NCBI GenBank assembly: GCA_022483015.1
Contig: JAKVOB010000001.1
Coordinates: 2,212,003-2,276,002 of the forward strand
Direction: 5' to 3'
DNA: 64,000 nt
From: Atopobiaceae bacterium
GTDB lineage: Bacteria; Actinomycetota; Coriobacteriia; Coriobacteriales; Atopobiaceae
The position numbers were made by a program, and so were the translations under genes. Numbering within the stretch: position 1 is the first letter of the stretch; every line of letters starts with the position of its first letter. Of this stretch, positions 27,733-37,074 are shown piece after piece. The notes under the pieces are model-generated. The model was not told where the DNA came from, ran no database searches, and worked only from the letters and a program-made list of their open reading frames with translations.

Positions 27733-28623
27733 CTACTCGTCCGAGAACATCTGTAGCGGCACAATTGAAGGAAGAAGAAGTTCTGAATAATCGGCGTCAT
27801 AGACAGCGGCTTTGAGCGAAACGAGCATCAACTCAATGGCGGTCTGCGACGTGACGAGTCTCCCATCAAGTTTGACGAGTCGTTCAAAAACAGAAGCGAG
27901 CACGATTTTCTTCTCATGGGTGAGATCGCCTGCCAGGTGCTGTTTTACCACGATCAAGTCTACGAGCGGTCTGAACGGCTCGATGAGATCATCGACAAGA
28001 TTGAAGGCATTGAGCTCGTTATGGTGATTTAGGCCACGAGAGACGAGCCACCCGCCAGCAACTGCAGCCCGGGCGACACCCGCCCTCAGGATGTTATAGC
28101 CATAGTTTAGAGGACCAGAATAGGGCCCGATGCGTCGGTTGCCATCATCAATGAGCTCCTTGAAGTAGGCTGCCGCAGCCGCGCCCTCACGATTATCAGT
28201 ATCGCCAGACTTGACCTCAGCTACATAGCGCCCTACAGAGCATGGGCTCTTCCCACAAAGCTCCAGCACACTTGCTTGATTCGTAATCTTCGCCTTTACG
28301 ATTCTCTGCCACAGACGCTTCTGCATCGGCTTCGAAATCGCAAGCTGATTCTCAACGATATCGGCATGACGTGAATGAGCGCCCAAGGGTAGGAACAAAC
28401 CGTTCGGCATATGGTCATCTCCGCATAGCATCACTCCAATTCCCCCGTCTGCAAGTTGGGACAGGGCTGCCGTTGTGATCTGTGCTTGATGCGTTTCAAG
28501 AATTACGACCCAGATGTCCTCGAAGGGCACTCTTACCTGTCGCTCATCCTGAATGATGAGCAGAGCTTTGTCACAAGCAGAAAGTTTTGCGGGAGACTGG
28601 ATGCAGATCGTTCGTTTAGGCAT
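27733..28623 (-). CDS. cas1: CRISPR-associated integrase Cas1 (type II)
   Basis: The 296-aa protein is a type II Cas1. It has an N-terminal beta domain (QVRVPFEDIWVVILE, ADGGIGVMLCGDDHMPNG) and a helical catalytic domain with GPLNYGYNILRAGVARA (metal-binding region) and GLNHHNELNAFNLVDDLIEPF, which contains the conserved His and Asp. It inserts spacers together with Cas2. GGAGG lies 11 nt before the ATG at 28623; an ATG at 28659 is possible but lacks a ribosome site and would reach into the tracrRNA promoter. Confidence 0.95.
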   Translation of the reverse strand: MPKRTICIQSPAKLSACDKALLIIQDERQVRVPFEDIWVVILETHQAQITTAALSQLADGGIGVMLCGDDHMPNGLFLPLGAHSRHADIVENQLAISKPMQKRLWQRIVKAKITNQASVLELCGKSPCSVGRYVAEVKSGDTDNREGAAAAAYFKELIDDGNRRIGPYSGPLNYGYNILRAGVARAAVAGGWLVSRGLNHHNELNAFNLVDDLIEPFRPLVDLIVVKQHLAGDLTHEKKIVLASVFERLVKLDGRLVTSQTAIELMLVSLKAAVYDADYSELLLPSIVPLQMFSDE

Positions 28624-28647
28624 CGTTACTGCACCTCCAGAAAGAGG

Positions 28648-28793
28648 TATGATAATCACAGTTTAGGCGATAGTTGTACCAACTGGGGAGTTGAGCGGAA
28701 CAAGCGCCTAGACAAGGGAATCTTCGGTTTACCGATGATTACCCGCAAGGTTAACCCGTCTCATCCTCTGGATGGGGCGGGCGATCCTTTTTC
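28648..28793 (+). ncRNA. tracrRNA gene (promoter -10, anti-repeat, tail and terminator)
   Basis: An anti-repeat at 28674-28713 matches the CRISPR repeat along nearly its whole length, with an AACAA insertion and two substitutions. Being on the plus strand, its RNA would pair with crRNAs read from the minus strand. TATGAT at 28648-28653 is a good -10. The tail contains a TCGG-TTTA-CCGA hairpin. It ends with a 12-bp stem of CCCGTCTCATCC with GGATGGGGCGGG (two wobble pairs), then CGATCCTTTTT, a Rho-independent terminator. Expected RNA is about 130 nt from near 28660. Confidence 0.88.
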
Positions 28794-28870
28794 TAGGCAC
28801 CATTCCCTGAATTCCGGGCTGTAGGAGTCATATTTGAGCCTTCTAGTTACAGAATATCTTCGTTCCATAC

Positions 28871-28902
28871 CAAAGAACCCCCTGTTCGCAGAGGGTTCTT
28901 TG
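28871..28902 (-). terminator. hairpin at left end of CRISPR array
   Basis: CAAAGAACCC (28871-28880) pairs perfectly with GGGTTCTTTG (28893-28902); an inner CTG/CAG pair closes a TTCG tetraloop. It ends 8 bp from the leftmost repeat. For array transcription on the minus strand it would be a 3' hairpin; there is no T-run after it. It could instead be part of a leader. Confidence 0.55.
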
Positions 28903-28910
28903 GGTCAGGC

Positions 28911-31900
28911 ATTGTACCAACTGGGGAATTGAGCGGGCGCCAAGACAGTGACCCATCGACGCGCTGCCAGCCGACCATTGTACCAACTGGGGAATTGAGC
29001 GGGCGCCAAGACTGGAACGTCTTCGCGAAGTTGTCCCAGTCCATTGTACCAACTGGGGAATTGAGCGGGCGCCAAGACTTGGCATCATCGATGCTGATCG
29101 TGGTCACGATTGTACCAACTGGGGAATTGAGCGGGCGCCAAGACTGTGTCGTGCCGTTCCCTCCTTGGACGACCATTGTACCAACTGGGGAATTGAGCGG
29201 GCGCCAAGACTCGTCGGGCAGTCGTAGCCGAGCTGGTCCGATTGTACCAACTGGGGAATTGAGCGGGCGCCAAGACCTCCAAGGCTGGTCCGTCTATGTC
29301 TCGAAGATTGTACCAACTGGGGAATTGAGCGGGCGCCAAGACTCTTGCGAAGCTCCACCGCACGCGCCGCGCATTGTACCAACTGGGGAATTGAGCGGGC
29401 GCCAAGACCATGCGACATCGGCGACGTGACCGGGCTCTATTGTACCAACTGGGGAATTGAGCGGGCGCCAAGACTCGATTGTCTCGCTCATTCGTCCTCC
29501 TTCGATTGTACCAACTGGGGAATTGAGCGGGCGCCAAGACTCAGCATGAGTCGGCCCCGTGCTTCTCGCGATTGTACCAACTGGGGAATTGAGCGGGCGC
29601 CAAGACGGGTAGCGGTCGAGCCAAGCTCCACCTTGAATTGTACCAACTGGGGAATTGAGCGGGCGCCAAGACCAAGACCTAGCGACACGTCTTAAAGACC
29701 CAATTGTACCAACTGGGGAATTGAGCGGGCGCCAAGACTCCCAGGCGGGCTCGTGCGAACGCTCAGGGATTGTACCAACTGGGGAATTGAGCGGGCGCCA
29801 AGACGTGAAGTTCACATACGCAAACACCATGGCCATTGTACCAACTGGGGAATTGAGCGGGCGCCAAGACCAGACGTAGTGCCCGGCGTGCTCGCGGTCA
29901 ATTGTACCAACTGGGGAATTGAGCGGGCGCCAAGACCGAGCAAGTAAGCGAGCCCCCATCATCTGCATTGTACCAACTGGGGAATTGAGCGGGCGCCAAG
30001 ACTGTAGCTGGTGAACGTCCTCCGCGACACGTATTGTACCAACTGGGGAATTGAGCGGGCGCCAAGACCGTCGGAAAGAGCAGTTACGAGCGATAACAAT
30101 TGTACCAACTGGGGAATTGAGCGGGCGCCAAGACTGGCGTGAAGCAGCAGTCATACGTCTGCATATTGTACCAACTGGGGAATTGAGCGGGCGCCAAGAC
30201 AGGGTGCCTCCGTACTCTGCAACTGCGACGATTGTACCAACTGGGGAATTGAGCGGGCGCCAAGACAGCGTGTAGGTCTTGCTTCCCGTGGTGGCGATTG
30301 TACCAACTGGGGAATTGAGCGGGCGCCAAGACCGCTTGGGCAGTCGTAGCCGAGCTGGTCAGATTGTACCAACTGGGGAATTGAGCGGGCGCCAAGACCG
30401 GAACAGCCCATCGGTGCGGCCATCCACTATTGTACCAACTGGGGAATTGAGCGGGCGCCAAGACTTCCTCCACCTTATCGTCGGCTGCCATGAAATTGTA
30501 CCAACTGGGGAATTGAGCGGGCGCCAAGACGAGTCGACGATGACAGTACCGAGGCCGAGGATTGTACCAACTGGGGAATTGAGCGGGCGCCAAGACACAC
30601 GCTCTCGGTCAGGTCTGACTACCTGCATTGTACCAACTGGGGAATTGAGCGGGCGCCAAGACACACGGGATGGACCCAGCACACGCAGCGTCATTGTACC
30701 AACTGGGGAATTGAGCGGGCGCCAAGACAAGGTGGTGGCATAGATGGCAACTGGTATCATTGTACCAACTGGGGAATTGAGCGGGCGCCAAGACTGACAC
30801 AGTCGCTCGTGTACATGTTCGCGGATTGTACCAACTGGGGAATTGAGCGGGCGCCAAGACATGTGCTTCAGGGCGTTGTTTGCGCAGTCGATTGTACCAA
30901 CTGGGGAATTGAGCGGGCGCCAAGACTCGCAGCTGGTCAGCGCCTCACGTTCACGTATTGTACCAACTGGGGAATTGAGCGGGCGCCAAGACGGTCCGTA
31001 GATCCCGAGGAGGACGCGCGATATTGTACCAACTGGGGAATTGAGCGGGCGCCAAGACTAGGTTCCGTCCGTTACCGCCGCCATCGGCATTGTACCAACT
31101 GGGGAATTGAGCGGGCGCCAAGACGGAACGGTGGCATACACCGACGGGCAGAAGATTGTACCAACTGGGGAATTGAGCGGGCGCCAAGACTCTGCGACCT
31201 CGCGGGCCTGCTCCATGCAAATTGTACCAACTGGGGAATTGAGCGGGCGCCAAGACTATGCTTTCTCCTTCTGAGTAGCTTCGCGATTGTACCAACTGGG
31301 GAATTGAGCGGGCGCCAAGACTAAGCACGTTGATGTCGTCTGGGTCGGTGAATTGTACCGACTGGGGAATTGAGCGGGCGCCAAGACTCGCGGTCATCCT
31401 GGTCATCGAAGGTCGCGATTGTACCAACTGGGGAATTGAGCGGGCGCCAAGACCCATCAAGGCACAGGACAGGCCGGACCTCAATTGTACCAACTGGGGA
31501 ATTGAGCGGGCGCCAAGACGCAGGAATGCGAGGTATCCACTCCCGCCGAATTGTACCGACTGGGGAATTGAGCGGGCGCCAAGACCTCAAGGAGAGCGGC
31601 CTGCCATGCGAGCTGATTGTACCAACTGGGGAATTGAGCGGGCGCCAAGACCTGACGCTGAGGATGCAAAGCAGCACTACCATTGTACCAACTGGGGAAT
31701 TGAGCGGGCGCCAAGACGGGGGCCTTCCTCATGCCGTGACCTCGGAAATTGTACCAACTGGGGAATTGAGCGGGCGCCAAGACTCCTTAAAGCGGACGGG
31801 TGACAGGACCTCGATTGTACCAACTGGGGAATTGAGCGGGCGCCAAGACCGCTCGAGGTAGCGTTGCTTCTGAGTCGCCATTGTACCAACTGGGGAATTG

Positions 31901-32350
31901 AGCGGGCGCCAAGACTCGCCGTTTACGAAGCTCCCGTCTCATATGATTGTACCAACTGGGGAATTGAGCGGGCGCCAAGACACGACCACCGACCCGATAT
32001 GCGCAAGTGGAATTGTACCAACTGGGGAATTGAGCGGGCGCCAAGACCTACAGCTTCCACGAGCTCGGGGGAAACCGATTGTACCAACTGGGGAATTGAG
32101 CGGGCGCCCTTAGCAGATTGTACCAACTGGGGAATTGAGCGGGCGCCAAGACCAGAGGCCGCAGAGAGGCCACCGCGCCGACATTGTACCAACTGGGGAA
32201 TTGAGCGGGCGCCAAGACGGCAGAGGTCGATGAACTCCGACTGCTTCGATTGTACCAACTGGGGAATTGAGCGGGCGCCAAGACCGAGCGTCGCGTAAGG
32301 GTTCGCCTCGGTCCATTGTACCAACTGGGGAATTGAGCGGGCGCCAAGAC
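28911..32350 (-). CRISPR. type II-C CRISPR array, 53 repeats
   Basis: The 36-bp repeat reads, on the minus strand, from GTCTTGGCGCCCGCTC to CCCAGTTGGTACAAT. There are 53 repeat copies at a 66-bp period. Spacers are 30 nt except a 29-nt one at 31257-31285 and an 8-nt remnant at 32109-32116 that follows a repeat truncated to 31 nt (32078-32108). Repeats at 31352 and 31550 carry the same A-to-G change at plus-strand position 9. Spacers 5 (29211) and 22 (30333) share a 23-nt core. The tracrRNA orientation implies crRNAs come from the minus strand. The repeat ends in TGGTACAAT, an extended -10-like element. Confidence 0.98.
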
Positions 32351-32390
32351 GACCTACCGATTCATTACTCATTTGTGCGATGACGCTGAT

Positions 32391-35381
32391 TCAGCAACGA
32401 TGCCCCAGCACGTCTTCTTGTATGACGAACAGCGCAGAGTCCCTCCCCAGAGAAGAGACTGTCAATAACGGAGTAATGGCCTCGCCCGTATGCATGTCAT
32501 GAAGCTCCATATTACAGTTGGTAATACCGAATGACCAGAAACGCAGAAGCACGCCATCCAGCGAGATAACGTCTCCTCTAAACAACGTCACGGGTTTATG
32601 CCCCATAGCAGCAAGAGGTATGGGCTCCCATTCGGTCCTTGCAACGTGATTTTTGCAAGCCCTCGGCACATATGTGCCGTTCTTTATCGCAGGAATGTCA
32701 GCGTAATAGACAGGCTCTGCATAGTACCTACCCTTGACCTTCCCGTTGGGCCGAGCGTCGGGATCAAGCCAGAGCCGTAGGAAGGCCATGCCGTCGATCA
32801 GACGAGCAGACCCATCCTCAAGTATCTCTACATTCCCCTTCTTGACCGTCTTGCCCCCTGACCTCAAGCGGCTCAGCCCGGTCTTCTCATCCGCCTTACC
32901 TTCATAGTGGTACAGAGTATCCTCGAAAGCACGCCCCGTTACTCCATGATTGACCATGCGGGTAGGAATGACCTCTTCCCTCCTCGCCAAAACATCGTCC
33001 GCAAACGTCGGCCAAGGCTGCGTATCTGCGAGTCGGCTCTCTCTGTTTGCCTTGAATGCCTTGGCTCCGCGTGCTCGCTCTCGAGCCACCTTCTGTACCG
33101 TCGCCTCATTGCAGGCGGCGATAATTGCGGCATCAACCGCATGGTGCCGATCGTCGCTGCGGTCCTTGCTGTTGTTCTCGCCCGTGTTCAGGCCCCAAAC
33201 CCATCGCAGATTACCGGTCGCTCCGCCTGCCACCGCCAGCACGTGCTTCGTTCTACCATCGTCAGGGAACAACAGGGTGTCCTCAAGGTAACTCTTCACA
33301 GCACGTGACATATACCGGGTGTCATTAAGGTTTCGCGCCAGAAATGCGGCTTCGTGGTCACCCTCTGCTAAATCATCGTTAAGTAGATTGCGGCGCTTTC
33401 TTGGATCCTTCACTTGCTCGATTACGCGAGCACGGTAATTTTCCCAATCTGGTGCTGACGAGTCTTCTTCCATCCACTCATAGGGAGTACGTTCGCGCTT
33501 GTCCTGATTACTCTTGGCAAGTACAAGCACCTTGTTCGCCCTACCGTCATCGCATGTCCGTGAATAAGGCAGGACATGGTCGATTTCACAATAGTGGTCC
33601 TCGCGAATCATGCGCTCATACTCGATTGTCTGCCCGGTATAAATGTCCTTGTTGCCCTGCTCGAGCCACAGACCATACATCCTGAGCAGCTTTCCTCGCA
33701 CCTCTTCTGGTGCGATGCCAAGCGACTCTCCGATGGTTTCGCTCCAGGCTTTGTTGTTTGCTTGGTTCCTTAGGTTCGACTTGGCAATCTTGGCCTTTTC
33801 CTTGCCAGACTGCTTGAGCTCCCTACCAAGTTCGATATGAATTTCGTCTGGCACACCATAAATCTTGATAATCGCATTTACGATGCGACGCATACGGCCC
33901 ATGGCACGAAGGACAACGGGATTATTACACGTTGGGTCATAGAGGTAGTACGGCTCCAGCACCGTACTCTTTGTCTGCTCATGGTGAAGACGAAGGTTCA
34001 ACAAGCCCGATGCCTCTTCAGCCTCGGTAAGCGTCATGACCGCAGAATCGTCAAAGGAATCGAGTAGGAGCCTGATGGCTTTGAGACTCCTGTTGCCATA
34101 ACCGCTAAACACCTTGCTTGAAAAAGGTAGCGCGGATATCGCGTTCTCGTCAGCCTCACCAAGATCAAGAGGTTCGAGCTGCGCCCTCAGACTGTCTTCC
34201 GTACTCGCATAGGTCAAGGCCTCGCCGATGGCATCGGCAAAGGAATGGTCTTGGAGCATCCTCTCCATCAGTGCGGTCGGAATACCATGTTTTCTCATGG
34301 AGCGCCACGCCTTTGGAATGAAGACCTCACTCTTCTTCTCATCATCTCGAGCAATCCCCTTAAACAGGGAACGCTCAGAGAGGTCAAGGTCCTTTCTAAT
34401 CCTGCTATAGGTGACTTTGCAGTCCTTGTTGCCTTTTATGAAGGCAGGAGAGAATAGCAGTTCGAGATATTGATCCCTCTGGTCGGAAGTGAGTCTCTTC
34501 TCGTCTCCAGACTCCTCAACAATCACAAGGTGACCGAGACGCTCATAGGCCCTGCAAAGCTCTGAGGAAAGATCCGCGTTGGCGGCCCGGCGCTCGTCCT
34601 CGAAGTAGACGCACTTCCCTACCTGTGAGTACACCTTGGCATCATGGCCAAGCGTCTCCTTTTCCCATTGCATGCAGGAGATGTATTCATCTACCAAGTT
34701 GGATGAAACCTTGGGGTTTCCCAGCCGCTCCTGCGCTTGCAGAAGCTGTCGCGCCTCTTCTGCCAACTGGCTATTGAGGACACACAACTCATATTTGCCA
34801 GACTTGTTGCGAGACTCGCCCCTCGCGTTGAGCATCTCGCCGACGGTTCTATATCCATTGGCCTTCATTAGGGCAGCATTCTCTTGAACAGCCTTGAGAA
34901 CCTTGCCATCTTCCTCGCTTACAAGACCCTCGTCAGCACTTGCTGCATCAACATGTCCAATACCGTGCGGAATATAACCACGCCTACCAGATAGGGAATA
35001 GAGGACCTGGGCAAGCTCTCTGTCGCTGAGAAGTTGGTCAAGACCGCGAGCTCTTAGCTTTAGAGTGGGTCGATCTCCCGGCTTAGTTTGAAACCACTGT
35101 TTGTCAGCCGTTTGTGGAACGAGCCCATATTGAACAAGGATCTTAAGACAGTGCTTCTGACGGTTCTTCGTACGCTCGTTGTTCCTTCGAATGCTCCGGG
35201 CATTCCTTCGTACGACGGCAAGGCTCGTATGGGTCTTATCCGTTTGCGGCGTATCAAAAAGATGGGAGCCCATCTCGAGAATTTTATGATTATCCATATC
35301 AAGGAGCGCGAATCCGCAGCTCGCGATACCTGGGTCGAGACCCAGAACATAATATGGGCGCACCTCATCGTTCTTGGCCAT
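32391..35381 (-). CDS. cas9: Cas9 endonuclease, type II-C
   Basis: The 996-aa protein is a compact Cas9. RuvC-I is YVLGLDPGIASCGFALLD (Asp16), followed by an arginine-rich bridge helix (RRNARSIRRNNERTKNR). RuvC-II is IHIELGREL, HNH is CEIDHVLPYSRTCDD with His602, then NKVLVLAKSNQDK, and RuvC-III is DRHHAVDAA. All catalytic residues appear present. Length and the absence of csn2 or cas4 point to II-C. The start is the ATG at 35381 with AGGGGAT about 9 nt upstream. The array begins 40 bp after the stop on the same strand, separating cas9 from cas1-cas2. Confidence 0.97.
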   Translation of the reverse strand: MAKNDEVRPYYVLGLDPGIASCGFALLDMDNHKILEMGSHLFDTPQTDKTHTSLAVVRRNARSIRRNNERTKNRQKHCLKILVQYGLVPQTADKQWFQTKPGDRPTLKLRARGLDQLLSDRELAQVLYSLSGRRGYIPHGIGHVDAASADEGLVSEEDGKVLKAVQENAALMKANGYRTVGEMLNARGESRNKSGKYELCVLNSQLAEEARQLLQAQERLGNPKVSSNLVDEYISCMQWEKETLGHDAKVYSQVGKCVYFEDERRAANADLSSELCRAYERLGHLVIVEESGDEKRLTSDQRDQYLELLFSPAFIKGNKDCKVTYSRIRKDLDLSERSLFKGIARDDEKKSEVFIPKAWRSMRKHGIPTALMERMLQDHSFADAIGEALTYASTEDSLRAQLEPLDLGEADENAISALPFSSKVFSGYGNRSLKAIRLLLDSFDDSAVMTLTEAEEASGLLNLRLHHEQTKSTVLEPYYLYDPTCNNPVVLRAMGRMRRIVNAIIKIYGVPDEIHIELGRELKQSGKEKAKIAKSNLRNQANNKAWSETIGESLGIAPEEVRGKLLRMYGLWLEQGNKDIYTGQTIEYERMIREDHYCEIDHVLPYSRTCDDGRANKVLVLAKSNQDKRERTPYEWMEEDSSAPDWENYRARVIEQVKDPRKRRNLLNDDLAEGDHEAAFLARNLNDTRYMSRAVKSYLEDTLLFPDDGRTKHVLAVAGGATGNLRWVWGLNTGENNSKDRSDDRHHAVDAAIIAACNEATVQKVARERARGAKAFKANRESRLADTQPWPTFADDVLARREEVIPTRMVNHGVTGRAFEDTLYHYEGKADEKTGLSRLRSGGKTVKKGNVEILEDGSARLIDGMAFLRLWLDPDARPNGKVKGRYYAEPVYYADIPAIKNGTYVPRACKNHVARTEWEPIPLAAMGHKPVTLFRGDVISLDGVLLRFWSFGITNCNMELHDMHTGEAITPLLTVSSLGRDSALFVIQEDVLGHRC

Positions 35382-35529
35382 ACAAGTCATCCCCTATGGA
35401 AGACGTCGTTGATACGCCTATCGTAGCCCTTTGGTTCAGGTCTATTCCGATAGACTGAATTTGTGGTTACGACGTCCGCGCGCCAGCCCAGTTCTGCCAT
35501 CTTTAGCGGATTTCACAAGGAGGTTCCCC

Positions 35530-36474
35530 ATGTCCCTCTTCTCACACCCTGAGCCAGTCTTCGCCAAGGAGGGTTCCTCGGCCACCGACGAGCTCGCCCA
35601 GATGCAGGCCCTTCTCCCCCGCATTGCTCCGTCCGACCGTTGGCGCCTCGAACGTGACATCCACATCAAGAAGGCAGGCATCGACGGCGAGGATGAGATC
35701 ACCTTCCAACTCAGGAACTCGCACCTCCCCATCTATGTGATCCACGACCTCAACCTCGAGCACGGCGACCTCTCGAGCCAGATCGACTTCCTCGTGATCG
35801 CGCCCTACGTCAATGTCGTCATCGAGTGCAAGAAACTCACCGGTAACATCACGGTCGACGACCAAGGGCAGTTCATCCGCAACTTCGACCGTGACCACCG
35901 GCACGTCCGCGAAGGCATCGAGTCGCCCATCTCGCAGAACAAGCGACACCTCGAGCTTCTGAGGTCCATCCGTCTCTCAGAGAAGGGTACGATCGGCCGC
36001 ATCGCCTTTGACCATTGGTTCGATGACCTCTACGACTCCGTCGTGGTGCTGGCTAACGACAGGACCGTCCTCAACGACCGCTACGCGCCACGCGAGATCA
36101 AGGACCAGATCATCCGCGCCGACACCCTCATCGACTACCTGGGTCGCGCCAACGAAGCAGGCAAGAAGGCTGGCAACGGCAGAAGTTCCGACAAGGACAT
36201 GCGCGAGGAAGCCGAGCGCTGGCTCACGCATGACATCCCCAGCAATCGAAACGTCACCTCGGGATACCAGCTGGCCGATGCCGCGGGCGTGGCGCAGACG
36301 AACATGCCGGCCACCAGTGGCAGCGTTGCCGTAGCCGAGGGCGTCCCCCTCTGCCCCGACTGCGGTGCGCCCATGGTAAGGCGCACGGCCAAGAAGGGGC
36401 CACATGCCGGCGAGCCCTTCTGGGGCTGCAGCCGTTGGCCGGACTGCAAGGGCATCGTAGACATCGTCAAGTGA
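35530..36474 (+). CDS. NERD-domain protein with C-terminal zinc finger
   Basis: The 314-aa protein has a NERD nuclease-related domain (about residues 55-170): SQIDFLVIAPYVNVVIECKKLTGNI, with the Asp and Glu/Lys of the fold's active site. The C-terminus is a topoisomerase-type C4 zinc ribbon, CPDCGAPMVRR and WGCSRWPDCKGI. NERD proteins are thought to process DNA or RNA; the exact role is unknown. AAGGAGG precedes the ATG at 35530. The 3' end of this gene (36428-36466) is duplicated at 41632-41670. Confidence 0.88.
   Translation: MSLFSHPEPVFAKEGSSATDELAQMQALLPRIAPSDRWRLERDIHIKKAGIDGEDEITFQLRNSHLPIYVIHDLNLEHGDLSSQIDFLVIAPYVNVVIECKKLTGNITVDDQGQFIRNFDRDHRHVREGIESPISQNKRHLELLRSIRLSEKGTIGRIAFDHWFDDLYDSVVVLANDRTVLNDRYAPREIKDQIIRADTLIDYLGRANEAGKKAGNGRSSDKDMREEAERWLTHDIPSNRNVTSGYQLADAAGVAQTNMPATSGSVAVAEGVPLCPDCGAPMVRRTAKKGPHAGEPFWGCSRWPDCKGIVDIVK
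36428..36466. repeat. 39-bp direct repeat, left copy (NERD gene 3' end)
   Basis: It matches 41632-41670 at 38 of 39 positions in the same orientation. It lies in the zinc-ribbon codons at the end of the NERD gene and, with its partner, brackets the 5-kb PTS/aldolase island. Confidence 0.85.
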
Positions 36475-36501
36475 GATTGGCAGAGTCAATCTCACTTGAC
36501 G
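36465..36501 (+). terminator. terminator hairpin of the NERD gene
   Basis: A perfect 15-bp inverted repeat (36465-36479 with 36487-36501) and a 7-nt loop span the NERD stop codon; the arms read CGTCAAGTGAGATTG and its complement. No strong T-run follows, so efficiency is uncertain. Confidence 0.6.
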
Positions 36502-36523
36502 GCCATCGTACCAGCATAAACGA

Positions 36524-36558
36524 AGGTGGGGATACCGACATGTCCGGTATCCCCACCT
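36524..36558 (-). terminator. terminator of the PTS/aldolase operon
   Basis: A perfect 14-bp inverted repeat, AGGTGGGGATACCG (36524-36537) with its complement at 36545-36558, lies just after the IIA stop. On the minus strand it is followed by TTCGTTTATG, a moderately T-rich tail. Confidence 0.7.
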
Positions 36559-36581
36559 CGACCCTCCGAAGTTACCTTGCC

Positions 36582-37037
36582 CTACTCCGGCAGCCCCGCA
36601 TTGATGCACCGAGCAATGTCGCCCGGCTCTTGCATCTGCCTCAGGTTGCTCCTGAAGTCCTCGTCCATGACCAGCACGGCGAGCTTCGAAAGCAACTTGA
36701 GATGCGTGGTAGATGCCTTGTCCTCTGGCACCATCAGAGCGATGGAGACGTCGATGGGGGCCTCATCGAAGGACGGCCACGTAAGGGCCTTCGTAGTCCG
36801 TACGACTATTATGCCCACCCTGCCGATCGCATTCGACTTGGCATGCGGCACAGCAATGCCGTCCATCATGCCGGTGGGCCCCTCCTTCTCCCGGACCTCA
36901 AACGCCTTGAGCACATCGGCCACGCTCGCGCCGTAGCCCAACTCGACAGCCTTGCCCGAGATAAACCGAAGCACGTCCTCGCGACTCCCGAGGTCCTGCC
37001 CTACGAACACGTTCCTCTCCTCGACGAAGTCAGACAC
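36582..37037 (-). CDS. PTS system IIA component, fructose/mannitol type
   Basis: The 151-aa protein is a PTS_EIIA type 2 domain. The phospho-accepting histidine is His65 in GIAVPHAKS. It transfers phosphate from HPr to the IIB encoded at 40069. The start is a GTG at 37037 with AAGGGAG 5-6 nt upstream, giving the usual domain length; the open frame upstream overlaps the aldolase gene. It is the last gene of the operon. Confidence 0.9.
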   Translation of the reverse strand: MSDFVEERNVFVGQDLGSREDVLRFISGKAVELGYGASVADVLKAFEVREKEGPTGMMDGIAVPHAKSNAIGRVGIIVVRTTKALTWPSFDEAPIDVSIALMVPEDKASTTHLKLLSKLAVLVMDEDFRSNLRQMQEPGDIARCINAGLPE

Positions 37038-37074
37038 GACCTCTCCCTTCAGACCAAGCGGCTGTGTACCCGTA

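Noticed and set aside
31850..31879. Spacer 45 containing GCTCGAGGTAGCG, shared with palindromic repeat copy 1
   Set aside because: Only 13 nt match, which is too short to argue that the spacer targets the repeat family.
28847..32372. Repetitive peptide-coding frames across the CRISPR array
   Set aside because: They are translations of the CRISPR repeat (66 bp, divisible by 3, keeps frames open) and not genes.
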